Assembly (NCBI GenBank): GCA_037127315.1
Contig: JBBBDQ010001155.1
Span: 782,501-846,500 of the forward strand
DNA from: Ascarosepion bandense
Lineage: Eukaryota > Mollusca > Cephalopoda > Sepiida > Sepiidae
Reading direction: 5' to 3'
Length of the DNA: 64,000 bases
In this document: positions 42,704 through 52,615 of the stretch, piece by piece
Numbering within the stretch: the stretch's first letter is position 1
How the letters are laid out: the number at the start of each line of letters is the position of its first letter
The notes under the pieces: model-generated
What the model was told of the DNA's origin: nothing
The model's database searches: none
The model's input: only the letters and a program-made list of their open reading frames with translations
Translations under genes and position numbers: made by a program

Positions 42704-42930
42704 GTGATTTTATTTTGTATGTTATTACACCTCCCTTTATTTTGTATGTTATTATACCTCCCTTTATTTTGTATGTTATTACACTTCCCTTTATTTTATA
42801 TGTTATTATACCTCCCTTTATTTTGTATGTTATTATACCTCCCTTTATTTTGTATGTTATTATACCTCCCTTTATTTTGTATGTTATTATACCTCCCTTT
42901 ATTTTGTATGTTATTATACCTCCCTTTATT
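42704..42930. repeat. 27-bp tandem repeat, about 8 copies, open on both strands
   Basis: The unit TTTATTTTGTATGTTATTA plus ACCTCCC variants (27 bp, nine codons) repeats from about 42,708 to 42,930. Because the period is a multiple of three, frames stay open on both strands (minus repeat KGGIITYKI, plus repeat PPFILYVII). It lies just upstream of a gag remnant. A tRNA-primer-site-like TTGGTGCTCTTGTCCGG follows ...GTAACA at about 42,955-42,980, so the array may lie within an LTR. Confidence 0.9.
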
Positions 42931-42954
42931 ACCATAATAGTAAAGTACAGTGGT

Positions 42955-43675
42955 ACGTAACAGTTGGTGCTCTTGTCCGGTAAATTCTTTCCTTTATAAA
43001 TTTGATCATTCAGCTGAGTGGAATTGTGAACACAGCAGTTGATAGTTGGAAATGGTAGATAGAAAGAGGTTCATAGCATCTTCCTCTGTAACAGGATTGC
43101 TAAAATTAAAAAAAGATAGTAGTTGGAGAGAAACTAGATTCAGATGTAAGAAAATCATATAGAAAAACATAGATAAAAAAAATTATAGCAGAAGATATGG
43201 TCAACAATGATGTGTTCAATGACAATGTGTTATCACAGTTCTCAACAGAAACACCCAAGCTTTGAGATGGCCAGGATTAGAGCAGAAACAAAAAAGGCTA
43301 AAATCAGTGCTGAAGTTGAAACATCTAGAAAAACACAAGAAACCCAAGTCAGAGAAATAGACAACAGAAGAAAGTATAGCCAAAATGAGTTTTATTTAGT
43401 TAAGGAAATGCAGTTAGTACTACCATTGAACAAGGAAGATATTGATAAATACACCCTCTAATTTAAGAAAGTAGCATCTCATTTCAATTGGCCATTAGAT
43501 GCATGGTCCACATTATTCCATACAGTACTAAAAGGTAAAGCCCAAGAGGCTTATGCTACAGTTTATTAAAGATAGTGCAGACTATGAAGTAGTAAAGGCA
43601 AGTTTGTACACCTTTCAGGTGTACAAACTAGTGCCCAAGGCATGCCAACAGAAATTTCAAAATTATAGTGTATGT
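42955..43675 (+). pseudogene. LTR-retrotransposon leader and gag N-terminal part
   Basis: After a possible primer-binding site near 42,963, the plus strand carries an open segment at 43,207-43,461 rich in Lys/Glu/Arg (RIRAETKKAKISAEVETSRK), ending LVKEMQLVLPLNKEDIDKYT. In the next frames come FKKVASHFNWPLDAWSTLFH, LKGKAQEAYAT and a DYEVVKASLLHT stretch. These are the capsid-type motifs (FNWP-W-L-L, KA-E-Y) of gag in Gypsy-like elements of invertebrates. The reading ends near VPKACQQKFQNYS, and no protease or pol follows because a microsatellite and a Helitron-like element come next. Confidence 0.7.
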
Positions 43676-43843
43676 GTGTGTACATGTGTGTGTGTGGTTT
43701 TATATATATATATATATAGTTTTTAATGTATATTCACATATATATTCCAAGAACTATTAAACTTTACAAAACAGGAATGTTCAAATCATAGATGTATTTG
43801 ATATTCCTATATATATATATATATATGCACACACACACACACA

Positions 43844-43869
43844 TCTATCTAAACTTATTTATAAATGGA

Positions 43870-43918
<49 letters not shown>

Positions 43919-44370
43919 ATTACCTATAGACTCCGAAACGGCTGAACCCATTTTCTTGAAAATTTACACAGTTGTACTATAAGCGTCTGCGAGTGTTCTT
44001 AGCTAGGCATTGTGTCGAGGTAGACCCAATAAATATCAAAAATCAATAATCGAAAAAATCGGGTTATAGAAGGAGTGATCCAATTTTAATCAAATTTATA
44101 CACTCATAGACAAAGACATAAAAAACGATATTCAGAACTTTCAAGGTTGCAGTTCTTACAATAGTGCAGAAAATTTGATATCGATACCAGGAAATCAAAA
44201 TTTAACTTACATCCATTCATTTTTCTTTCAGTCTACGGTTTCGCTTTAACTGGAGACAACTATTGCTTTTTAGTCTTTCGCGCCAATGTCCAAAGAGTCT
44301 GAGCTCCAGGACCATGGATTAGTTTTAAAGCTTTCATTACACCTGAGCAACGCCAGGCTATACTGCTAGT
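43844..44370 (+). mobile_element. Helitron-like non-autonomous element with internal GT microsatellite
   Basis: Starts A|TCTATCTAAAC and ends ACTGCTAG|T, the 5'-TC / CTRR-3' termini and A-T insertion site expected of Helitrons. GCCAGGC just upstream of the end could form a tiny hairpin. Inside are (GT)n at 43,873-43,916, then CTATAGACTCCGAAACGGCT and GAGCAACGCCAGGC, wording seen in very common dispersed repeats of invertebrates. There are no TIRs, target duplication or coding sequence. Confidence 0.5.
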
Positions 44371-45104
44371 GGTAACAATATGTTTGGCTTTAATTGTTAC
44401 ATTTCTACAGCTGTTTTCTTTGATTATAGCTATATATATTTATCATTACTGGAGATAATAGTGATAACATAGCTAAGCTATCTTCCTGTCAGTATATATC
44501 ACAATGTATGTTTGTTGTTTACAGACAAAAATAACATTTTCATTTGGTATTTTTCAGGACACTCTGCTTCCATTTTTGAATTAATCTCAAGCCATTGACA
44601 GAGCCTCATCTGTGAGGGACACAAGTGAACAGATTTACAATATCCTTTCCTTTAACACCAGTCTTGATGATTAAATCCAGCACCTCAATGCAGGTGGTGA
44701 CATTGATCTACTGATTGTATTAAGATGTGCATAGTATGAGATTTGTTCCTCAAAGTCCACTGATGATGTTTTAAATATCATCGCCCATACACACTGTAGC
44801 CTCTTTCTCAGATACAACATTGCAAGCCTGTTGCTATTCTATTATTATTTCTATGGTAAATGTTCAAATGAACTTTTTTCTATCATTTCTGACATTTAAA
44901 TATAAGGACCAAGTTTATTTTTCCAAGGACTGCTACTTTGTAGAACAGACTTTCATGTAGATGCTTCCCTGTAAACTACAACAGTAACCTCTCCAAGTCA
45001 AAAGTCATATCACACCACATTCATTATAACCATTCTAACAGAAATCTTGTTTTAGGGTGAACCTTATATATTTCTAAATAGATCTTGTATTAGATGAATC
45101 TTAG
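44371..45104. other. no recognisable feature
   Basis: AT-rich intervening sequence. No open frame of note. Confidence 0.45.
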
Positions 45105-46395
45105 TATTAGGACCTTAAATAAGTTCCCACTGATTTTTCATGAAAAGTGATGTTTTATTTACAAAAATTATTAAGAAACTTGTAACTGAAAATATTGTCC
45201 ATTGCAAGCCACTACTTTTTTCAATCTCCTTGGCAGCATTTGAATTCAACGTCAGAAAAATGACACGTCTTTTGAGATTAACCATGAGTCAAACCATTTT
45301 TTTGGCATCTTCATAAAAACAAAAGTTTTGCTCAGCCACACCTTGTGCCATTAATCAGAAGAAGTGATTATCAGAGAATGCAATGTCTAGTGAATATGGG
45401 GGGGTGTAGGACTTCCCATTAATGTGTTTCCAAGAATATTTTCATCTATTTTGCAACATGTAGCCTTGTGTTATCATGTTGCAAAATCCCTTTGCCATGT
45501 GTCTGCTCATATAGTGGCCATTTTTTATTCAATACTTGGCTCAAACACATCAATTGTAGCCAATAGTGATCTCCCAGGATGATTTAAGTCAGTTTGAGCA
45601 GCTTATAATAAATTAAACCCAACTGATTCCACCAAATGCAGAGCAGAAGTGTTGAACTATGAATATTCGGCTTTTCTACCAATGTTGATGCATGACCAGG
45701 CTCACCCCATGATCTTCTATGCTTAGAGTTATTGTAGTGTATTCAGTTCTTATTGCCAGTTCTGATACAATGCATAAGATCTTTCCTTTTCTGCTGGTGA
45801 AGCAGCTTTTCAAACATGACAAGACGCTATTTAATGTCTCTCGACTTCAACTCGTACAGCCTTAATGTCCTTGTTTTTTAATCATTCCTAATGCTTTCAA
45901 TGTTTTGAAATTGTTGTGTGATCAACTCCAAATGATTTTGCAAATTCAGTTTGCACCTAACATAAGTCTTCGTGAAGTAATGCCTCCAATCTTTTGTCTT
46001 CAAACTTTTTCAGTATGCCAGGGCATTCTTTATCTTCAACATCAAAATCATTCTTTTTGAAGCATCTAAACCAATTTCTGCAGGTTGTTTCTGACAGAGC
46101 ATGGTTGTTGTAAGTCTCAACAAGAATTCTGCATGTTTCAGCTGCAGATATCTTTTAAATAATGAATTGCAGTAAAAATTCTCCACAAATACATTTTCTT
46201 TGGCACATAATCTGACAATGTGTTTAATGCTATGAAAAACAAAGTTGTTCACACTGTGGCAAAATGACATACACTGAATTTCAAGCTTGCTTACAGTACT
46301 TCCTTATAGATGTGTTACCATCTGAAACTACACACACAAAGTTCTGGGAATGCCATCTGTTAGAAAACAGCAAGATCTTATTCTAGGTCCTAATA
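45105..46395 (-). mobile_element. full-size mariner with TIRs and TA duplication, inactive
   Basis: The element is 45,107-46,393 (1,287 bp, the usual mariner size), bounded by TA at 45,105-45,106 and 46,394-46,395. Both ends start TTAGGACCT, followed by an imperfect TIR (TAAATAAG versus AGAATAAG). On minus it carries a complete but broken transposase reading. Unlike the copy at 4,509 it has not been shortened, so inactivation is by point changes and frameshifts. The TIR sequence differs from that copy, so it is a different mariner family. Confidence 0.9.
45180..46270 (-). pseudogene. mariner transposase, frameshifted
   Basis: Reading order on minus: an ETCRILVETYNNHALSETTC first HTH, NWFRCFKKNDFDVEDKE, then KFGVDHTTISKH-like second HTH, a decayed catalytic region with GRKAEYS and a QDNA-like stretch, and SPTPPYSLDIAFSDNHFF near 45,400, which corresponds to the HPPYSPDLAPSDYHLF block with its catalytic Asp. 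The C-terminal FYEDAKKMV and LQWTIFSV follow. Several stops and frame changes prevent function. Confidence 0.8.
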
Positions 46396-46770
46396 TTAAA
46401 ACAAAGTATTTCTAAACAGATTGTATGGTTCTCACAGGATTTGTTAGATATGAACTGTTTTGTGCCTGGCAATGTGGTAATTTCATACTACAAGCATCGT
46501 GTATCTTTTCATTTTTTGTGTAAGACTGAAAACTGCCATATTAATACTCTTAACACACTTGAAAAAGATGAAATTAAAATTTTATGCCTATCACCTAACA
46601 TTTTAGGTCATTTTTCATTTTGAGCCTGATGAAGAGATACCTTTATCAGTGTCTCAAAAGTCATGAACAGGACCAATGAAACTCCATGATATTTGGGGTA
46701 ACCTGCATAAAGAAATAGATGAAGATGCTGAGAGAAAAATATTTACATTGTTTAGTCCATTTCAGATTCA
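46396..46770. other. short unassigned stretch with a hammerhead-like motif
   Basis: At 46,626-46,659 the plus strand has CTGATGA, an imperfect GAGATAC / GTGTCTC stem and AAAA in place of GAAA, followed by GTCATG. This looks like a decayed terminal motif of a PLE-type repeat. Nothing else was recognised. Confidence 0.4.
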
Positions 46771-46910
46771 TATAGAAGCTCATCCCTTGTTCTTCCCTGT
46801 TTAGGATGTGGTTTCTGGCTTTCTCTCTTCTAATCTTTTTACTCTTACGTAGCCCCCTGCACATCAGTGGCGTTACCACCTTGCTTGGGGTGATATGATT
46901 AAAAATAAAA
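46771..46910 (+). mobile_element. fragment of the LINE-A monomer/3'-tail element
   Basis: Begins inside a monomer (GAAGCTCATCCCTTGTTC) and runs through GTTTAGGATGTGGTTTCTGG into the LINE-A 3' tail (GTAGCCCCCTGCACATCAGT, CTTGCTTGGGGTGATATGAT) and an A-rich end. It has the same junction between monomer and tail as at 30,290 and 32,630. Confidence 0.88.
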
Positions 46911-47094
46911 AAATTACAGTGGAAAGATTATAGTGTAGTCATTTTAACAATGGATGACGGATTTGTTTATGTTTTTTTTTTTACAGATTATTAAACATTT
47001 GTGTTATTTAAAGCTAAAACATATTTGAGATATGAAGTATAATTCATTTTTTCAAGTGAATATTGCATTAACATTTTTGAGAATATCAATGACA

Positions 47095-47265
47095 AGTCCT
47101 ACTACCTACCGATAACTGGGTAGAGGAAATGGAGTAATATCTTTCTCAAGGGTATTTGTGCATATGTTAATGTAATGAACCAGATTGAACTTCAAACACA
47201 GTTTTGACTTCTCATTCCAAGTCGCTAGCCATTTAACCACCCACACATTCACAATTTGTGGAAGA
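47095..47265 (-). mobile_element. old SINE-2/SINE-1 module fragment
   Basis: Diverged but ordered matches to the shared SINE module (complement of CCGATAACTGGGTAGAGG, TCAAGGGTATTTGTGCAT, CATTCCAAGTCGCTAGCCA). It is heavily decayed. Confidence 0.6.
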
Positions 47266-47589
47266 GAGATATAAGTGCATCGGAATATTACAAGTAATCA
47301 AATGCAGTTTCAACTGCATTTAATAAGCTGATTAATGCTAAGAATATATAAATTTTTGAACTTCTTTTTTCACTTCAAATCACAAATTCGCAAAAGATAA
47401 TATTTACTGACAGTTGTTATAAAAGTTTTTTTCTTCTTGGAACATTGCTTATGGCAATCCATTTCAATGTCCTGAAAAATGTTTCAGTTTCATCTGGCAC
47501 AAGATGGAAGAAAATATTTGAAGAATTTGAAAAATTATGTTTAAAGTTAGAAACAATCAACATATTTTTGTTAAATTGCAGTGACAAAG

Positions 47590-47905
47590 GAGAAGTCAAT
47601 CAGTTACGTGCCATACGTGATACACGCTTTGGCGATCATGTCTCGAAAGAGACATGACTGACTAGGCAGGAAGATTATCCCGCAGTAGATTGCCATTGCT
47701 TTCTGCGGTAGACTGGTTGCCGACCAAGGCTATAGAACCCAATCTGTCCTGCTATTTAACCCATAGCTGGAAGGAAGAGACGGATTAATACCTTTCCCAA
47801 GGGTATTTGCGCGTAAGTGAATACAATGAATTACAACTGGAATTCGAACTCGGCTCCCCGGCTTCTCGTTCCGAGCCGATATCCACTATTGTGTTTTCTG
47901 TGTTG
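47590..47905 (-). mobile_element. SINE-2 copy
   Basis: The complement of this stretch has all SINE-2 blocks in order: GATATCGGCTCGGAACGAGA, a B-box-like AGTTCGAATTCC, AAATACCCTTGGGAAAGGTA, GGTCGGCAACCAGTCTACC, GTCTCTTTCGAGACATGATC and an ending CGTAACTGATTG. The B box is better preserved here than at 37,275. Target duplications not resolved. Confidence 0.88.
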
Positions 47906-48162
47906 TCAAAAAAAAGCATAAATTAGAATCAAGATTGGGCCAACTTTAGTAGGGCTAAACATAATCATCCTTGTATATCCTCATAACCTGAAATGCATGC
48001 TTCCTCTCTATATACTCTTAAAATATGCAACAACTATCTTGAGTGACACTTCCACCTTTTATTGAGTGAAAAATAGTGTAAAAACAAAAAACAAAACAAA
48101 ACAATAGTCTATAGAAGCCTGTACATTATTTCACATTTTATTTTAAAAAAATCTTTTGTTCT

Positions 48163-48241
48163 TTAACCCTGTCACACGGTCATGGGGTATCTGATACCGA
48201 CGCTTTTTGTTTCATTGATCACGACCGTGTCCCAGGGTTAA
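48163..48241. mobile_element. 71-bp piggyBac-like MITE flanked by TTAA
   Basis: The element 48,167-48,237 starts CCCTGTCACACGGTCATG and ends with the complement of CCCTGGGACACGGTCGTG. It is flanked by TTAA at 48,163-48,166 and 48,238-48,241. CCCT/AGGG termini inside a TTAA duplication are the piggyBac signature. The TIRs are about 18 bp with 3 mismatches. The interior is only about 35 bp (with GGGTATCTGATACC, itself self-complementary). It is much smaller than usual MITEs. Confidence 0.75.
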
Positions 48242-48849
48242 ACAGTTATAAGCTGTTTTTGCTTCCTGACACAGTTTACTTTCACCTTACCCAACTATGT
48301 AATTTTTCTTCTTTTTATTTTATATCTTCAAATCAATTACAGGGGAGACATCTTTATTTTTTGATTGGCATCCTACATATACCTTGAAAGGGCAGTATTA
48401 TTTTTATATTTATTATGTCTCTACTGATATTTTGTGGTTATGCAACCCTATTTCTGGTGCCAAGAAAGAGGGAAGAGAGTGAGAAAAGATAATAATTGAA
48501 TATTTTTTTCTTTCTTTTTCATCCACTAGAAGATAGGTGAAGGATATTCTATGAAGACCACCAATGAAAAATAAATTAATGAAATTACAGTCCCCAAAAA
48601 CAAATAGCCATTTAAGAGAGAGTTTTTTTGTGACTCTTGAGGGCTGGCTGCAAGTTTGGTCAAGAGGGATACAGATTCTTATCACTATGTTCAAAATGAT
48701 CATTATTTGCGAAAAGTGGTTCACAGTTATAACATCATTGCTTGAATAGTCACTCCATTGAACCAAGGGAGGCCTTCAAAAATACCAATCACCTTACAAA
48801 TCATATTATTTTGAAGGGCACAAAGAAAGTTTTCTAAAGTTAAACATTT
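48242..48849. other. no recognisable feature
   Basis: AT-rich. Open frames at 48,413-48,766 show no similarity known to me. Confidence 0.45.
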
Positions 48850-49810
48850 TAATCATTTCACCCCAAAAGCAAAACAACCAAGCCACAGTGGCTTAATGAG
48901 TATCAACAAATAAATTAAAAAGAAAAATATTAAGGAGCAAGAGGAATAGAAGAAAACAATTGATACTGCATGTAAATATTTGAAAATCAAAGTTGACTGG
49001 AAAGTAAGAAGCCAGAAGAGAGTTCCTTAAGTAGGAAGTGGGAGAAAAGAATTGTTAGTAGAGAACTTTAAAGTTATAACAGAATTTATATTTCATTAAA
49101 TTTATTAAATTTTTATTAAAAATTTTATTTTATTTAAATCTATTAAATTTAAATCTATTAAATTTATAACAGAAAGTTGACTGGAAAGTAAGAAGCCAGA
49201 AGAGAGTTCCTTAAGTAGGAAGTATGAGAAAAGAATTGTTAGTAGAGAACTTACAGCTACATTTAGCCATTTCAAGTGTAAACTGATGAGACTTTGCTGC
49301 AATTCTAGTACTTCATTTAAATTCATAAAGTCTAAGCATTGTAGATGGAAATTCATCAGAGCAATTACTATGAATGTATCTATAGAAAAGGCATGGGAAA
49401 GCTACATTACATCAGTAATGACTAATGACATTGTATATTCTTTGGATTGTCAAGTATCTCTAAATATATAGTAGATGTACCAGAGCAGACGTGGCAGCAA
49501 TATTCAAAGCAAGGATGAATAGTAGACTAATGAAAGGCAGAAAAAGTTTCCTTTTGGCAGTGTTAAGATTAAGAAGGCACCCCTTGCCACAGTTAACAGA
49601 TTGTAGGTCATTTTTGAGATCAACTGATAATTTGACATTATCAAACTGATCAAACTTAAGACACTAGTAAATAGTTGTGCCATCAGCACAGATACTGCAT
49701 TGAGATGACATCAAAAAGGTCATTGTTGAAAATTTAGAACAACGTAGGTCTAAAGATAAGCTCTGTAAGATCTAGAAGATTTGCTGTCCAAGATCACTTT
49801 ATTTTGTAGA
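48850..49810 (-). pseudogene. divergent LINE (same group as 17,225-21,320), RT to 3' end
   Basis: Minus reading shows remnants of the DLIQ-, HFDVISM-, YADG/VLMAQLFTSVL (catalytic neighbourhood near 49,680) and NDLQSVNCG blocks, then a ...AILFDIDAFS-type C-terminal stretch and a CACCCC-like tail near 48,860. An 80-bp segment (AGTTGACTGGAAAGTAAGAA...) occurs at 48,992-49,065 and again at 49,174-49,250, separated by an AT-rich spacer, so a local duplication followed insertion. Highly decayed. Confidence 0.7.
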
Positions 49811-50119
49811 TTCTTGATTTAGAATATTATTACATATTTTAATACTGAATTATTTTTTTAAAATTTTATGTAAAGCAGAGTGTTGAGGAAAATGATTTCT
49901 TAATATCTAAAAAGATCTTTGTTTTAACTGCCAAATTAAATGGTAGCATAAACTGAATCACATATCTTCTAGCACATTCTTCTCTAAAATTTAAATTACA
50001 TTTCTGACCCTTCAACTTATCCTTTATTGCATGGAATATATTTTCATTCAATGAGTTGGTCAGTAATCTGTGTATCTAATACATTATAGTATATGTTTTA
50101 TTTTATTATACATTTAGAG
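49811..50119. other. no recognisable feature
   Basis: Short AT-rich gap between the LINE and the PLE composite. Confidence 0.45.
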
Positions 50120-51925
50120 TGCATCTTTATTGCCATGTTATGACATTTTGGCCATTGTATGCTCTAGGCTTCTTCAAGAATTATGAACTAAACTCTTTAT
50201 TCTGATCACTGGCGTATATAATTTTTGTTCCGTGTGTGATGCCACTTCCTGACGTCATGTAGTTATTTCCTTTTAACTCAAATCTCTAAATTATCTGTCC
50301 CCAGTATAGCCATATTATTGAACTCAGAACTTTGGGTTAAGTCACTGGAACTAACCAATGCCTACATCCATGTGTCCAGGAACTAACCAATGCCTATATT
50401 TATGTGGGCCATGTGTTCTTGAGGACATCAGTGTATGAATTTCTTAGACTTATAAACCTAATGCCTCAGTAAGCATTTTACCAGAGCTCATATTGCAATC
50501 TTTGATGCTAATGATTTTCTCTAGCCTTCTGTATTAATGGTTCCCATATTATATTCATTTCTATTTTTTGCAAGCTTAGGAGATCTTTGTGGCCTAGCAT
50601 ATGCACTGATTCCTTAAGTTTACGTAGTTTCTATTCTACTTTTTAAGACTTTTGCAATGTTGCATGCAGCGGACAATCTCTTTCTTTTTTATTGTATGAG
50701 TGGTGAGAGCTGAAATGGAGGTATTGATTGGTGAATGTTGGTTTGCAGTAAATGGATGTCTTGAATCTCTCTTCAAGATATTAGGACAACCAGGAATGCT
50801 ATTGTTGTTGTTCTATTTTTCCATTGTGAACTGAATCGATGCTCTTTTTGAGTTCACATAGTCCGGTAATGTCTGGACCTCTTCCTGGTGTGGCCAGAGT
50901 ATGAAAGTGTCATCAACATATCTCAGCCATAGAGTTGACTTTAGTGATGTGGATTCTAATGCCATCTCTTCAAAGTATTCTAAGTATATGTTAGCCAATA
51001 ATGGTGATAATGGCGAGCCGTTTGCTAAAACTTTCATCCTGATAATATGTCTGATCTCATTATGAAGTGCATTGTTTGTGTGCATAAAGTCAGCATCTCC
51101 ATCAGGTTATCTAGTGGTATACTGGTATATTCTCCTAGGGATTAATTCAAGGACAGTCTGTTCCTGACTTATGGTAGTGCCTCCATCATGAGTACCATGG
51201 TGAACAAACTTACCAGATCCAGATTCACCATCTGGTTCCATTGGATGAGAGGGTCTTTGATTAGTTCCATGAAATGAGCAAAGTTTCGGATATAGGATAG
51301 TGACTTTTCTATCAGTAGGTCAATTATATCCACAAGCAACTCAGTGAGTGGCAAGTCAGTCAAGACCAAAGATCACTTCCAGCCTAAGACATACAGGCAA
51401 TTATCTCAACACTACTGCCAGCTACCTCACATGTATGGGCTACCCAAGATTTCATGAAGACGGTATTCCACTCAGGTTGATTGTTAGCAGTCAAGGCTCA
51501 AAATGAATACAATATGGAAACCATTAATACAGAATGCTAGAGAAAGTCAATAGCTTCAAAGATTGCAATATAATTGCTCTTGTAAAAATTTCTTACTGAG
51601 ACATTAAGTTTATAAGTCCAAGAAATACATACACTGATGGTCCAGTGGATATAGGTGTTGATTAGTTCCAGTGATCTGACCCAAAATGTTGAAAGTTCAA
51701 TACCTGGCTACACATAAATTTGATGAACAAATAACTTAGAGTGTTGAGTTAAAGTGAGATAAATACATAACATTTGGAAGTGGCATCATACATCAAAAGA
51801 GAATTATATACCCTAGTGATCAAAATAAAGGGTTTGGTCCAGAATTCCTAGCACCTCAAGAAGGCTAGAGAGTGTGTCATAAAGATGAGCACAACAATAA
51901 TGTAAATACTACCTCATCTCAGAAA
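50120..51925 (-). mobile_element. Penelope-like element fragment between inverted repeats
   Basis: 50,120-50,590 and 51,489-51,925 are inverted copies of one repeat (shared AGTTCCAGTGA, CATCAGTGTATG / CATACACTGATG, ATGCTAGAGAAA-type blocks). Between them, on minus, lies PLE reverse-transcriptase sequence. Terminal repeats in direct or inverted order are a hallmark of Penelope-like elements. The repeats carry a tRNA-like stretch (TGATTAGTTCCAGTGATCTG, AAGTTCAATACCTGGC) and a degraded CTTGAAGAAGCC...GGCC-AAA motif (minus, 50,150-50,185). The element lacks its GIY-YIG end and the N-terminus. Confidence 0.7.
50813..51369 (-). pseudogene. Penelope-like reverse transcriptase fragment
   Basis: The minus frame 51,169-51,369 has KSLSYIRNFAHFMELIKD and NLDLVSLFTMV (the first catalytic Asp in D-VSLFT). 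After a short disrupted stretch, 50,813-51,085 has LANGSPLSPLLANIYLEYFE, STLWLRYVDDTFILWPH (YVDD catalytic box) and KRASIQFTMEK. Order and wording match Penelope-like RTs, not LINE RTs. Two frames and a gap at 51,086-51,168 show it is broken. Confidence 0.85.
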
Positions 51926-51947
51926 TATAAATAGATTTAGAGTGGTT

Positions 51948-51951
51948 GGAC

Positions 51952-51992
<41 letters not shown>
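51948..51992. repeat. TA microsatellite
   Basis: (TA)n about 45 bp. Confidence 0.95.
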
Positions 51993-52034
51993 CTAAACAT
52001 ATACTGTTAAATATAAGAGACAATGAATGTCTAT

Positions 52035-52615
52035 TATGTTTAATCATGAGCCGTTCTAAATGTCGTATTTTGGCTTTAATTTCTGTTGAAAATAAAGACA
52101 AAAATTGTCCAACATTTGGATAACTTTTATTAAGTTGGTTCTAAGCTTTCAGCTCACATGAGCCATCTTCAGAGAGGTTATAAGGATGGTAACGCAATAA
52201 CATCCACCATCAGCGATGATTTTATCTTGTGTTGACATAAAACTCTGCTAAGCAATGGCAATAGTTACCAAAAATAACAAACCCAGTTCTCAAATTTGCA
52301 ATGCGGTTCTATGACGTCACACCGCGTGATAGCACAAAATGACAACAGAACCATATATTCAAATGCAATGTAATGTGTTATGACCAGATTTAAATGTGAT
52401 TTTATTAAGTGGGTGTTGTTTGGATTTAATGTAGATGGCCTCCAATATCTGAAGATTCTTTTTACTGCATGTATGAGTGAGGATTATTGTATTGTTGACT
52501 AAAAGCTTAGAACCAACTTAATAAAAAATTATCCAAATGTTGGAGAATTTTTATCTTTATTTTCAATTGAAATTAAAGCCAAAATACGACATTTAGAACA
52601 GCTCACAATTAATAT
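52035..52615 (-). mobile_element. Penelope-like element 3' end with inverted terminal repeats
   Basis: 52,040-52,162 and 52,500-52,610 are inverted copies (GTCGTATTTTGGCTTTAATT / complement, TTAAGTTGGTTCTAAGC / complement). Between them the minus strand reads ILTHTCSKKNLQILEAIYIK and SKQHPLNKI, which resembles the end of a PLE GIY-YIG endonuclease (E-A-YIK---P-LN). A motif CTGAAGA (complement of 52,166-52,172), a 5-bp stem and GAAA (complement of 52,147-52,150) precedes the left repeat in element sense. Confidence 0.65.

Noticed and set aside
42648..42960. Protein-coding gene from the open frames on both strands
   Set aside because: Frames follow from a 27-bp tandem repeat; no start context or family match.
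44761..44800. CTGATGA motif on plus as a hammerhead
   Set aside because: No GAAA box follows a hairpin; chance occurrence.
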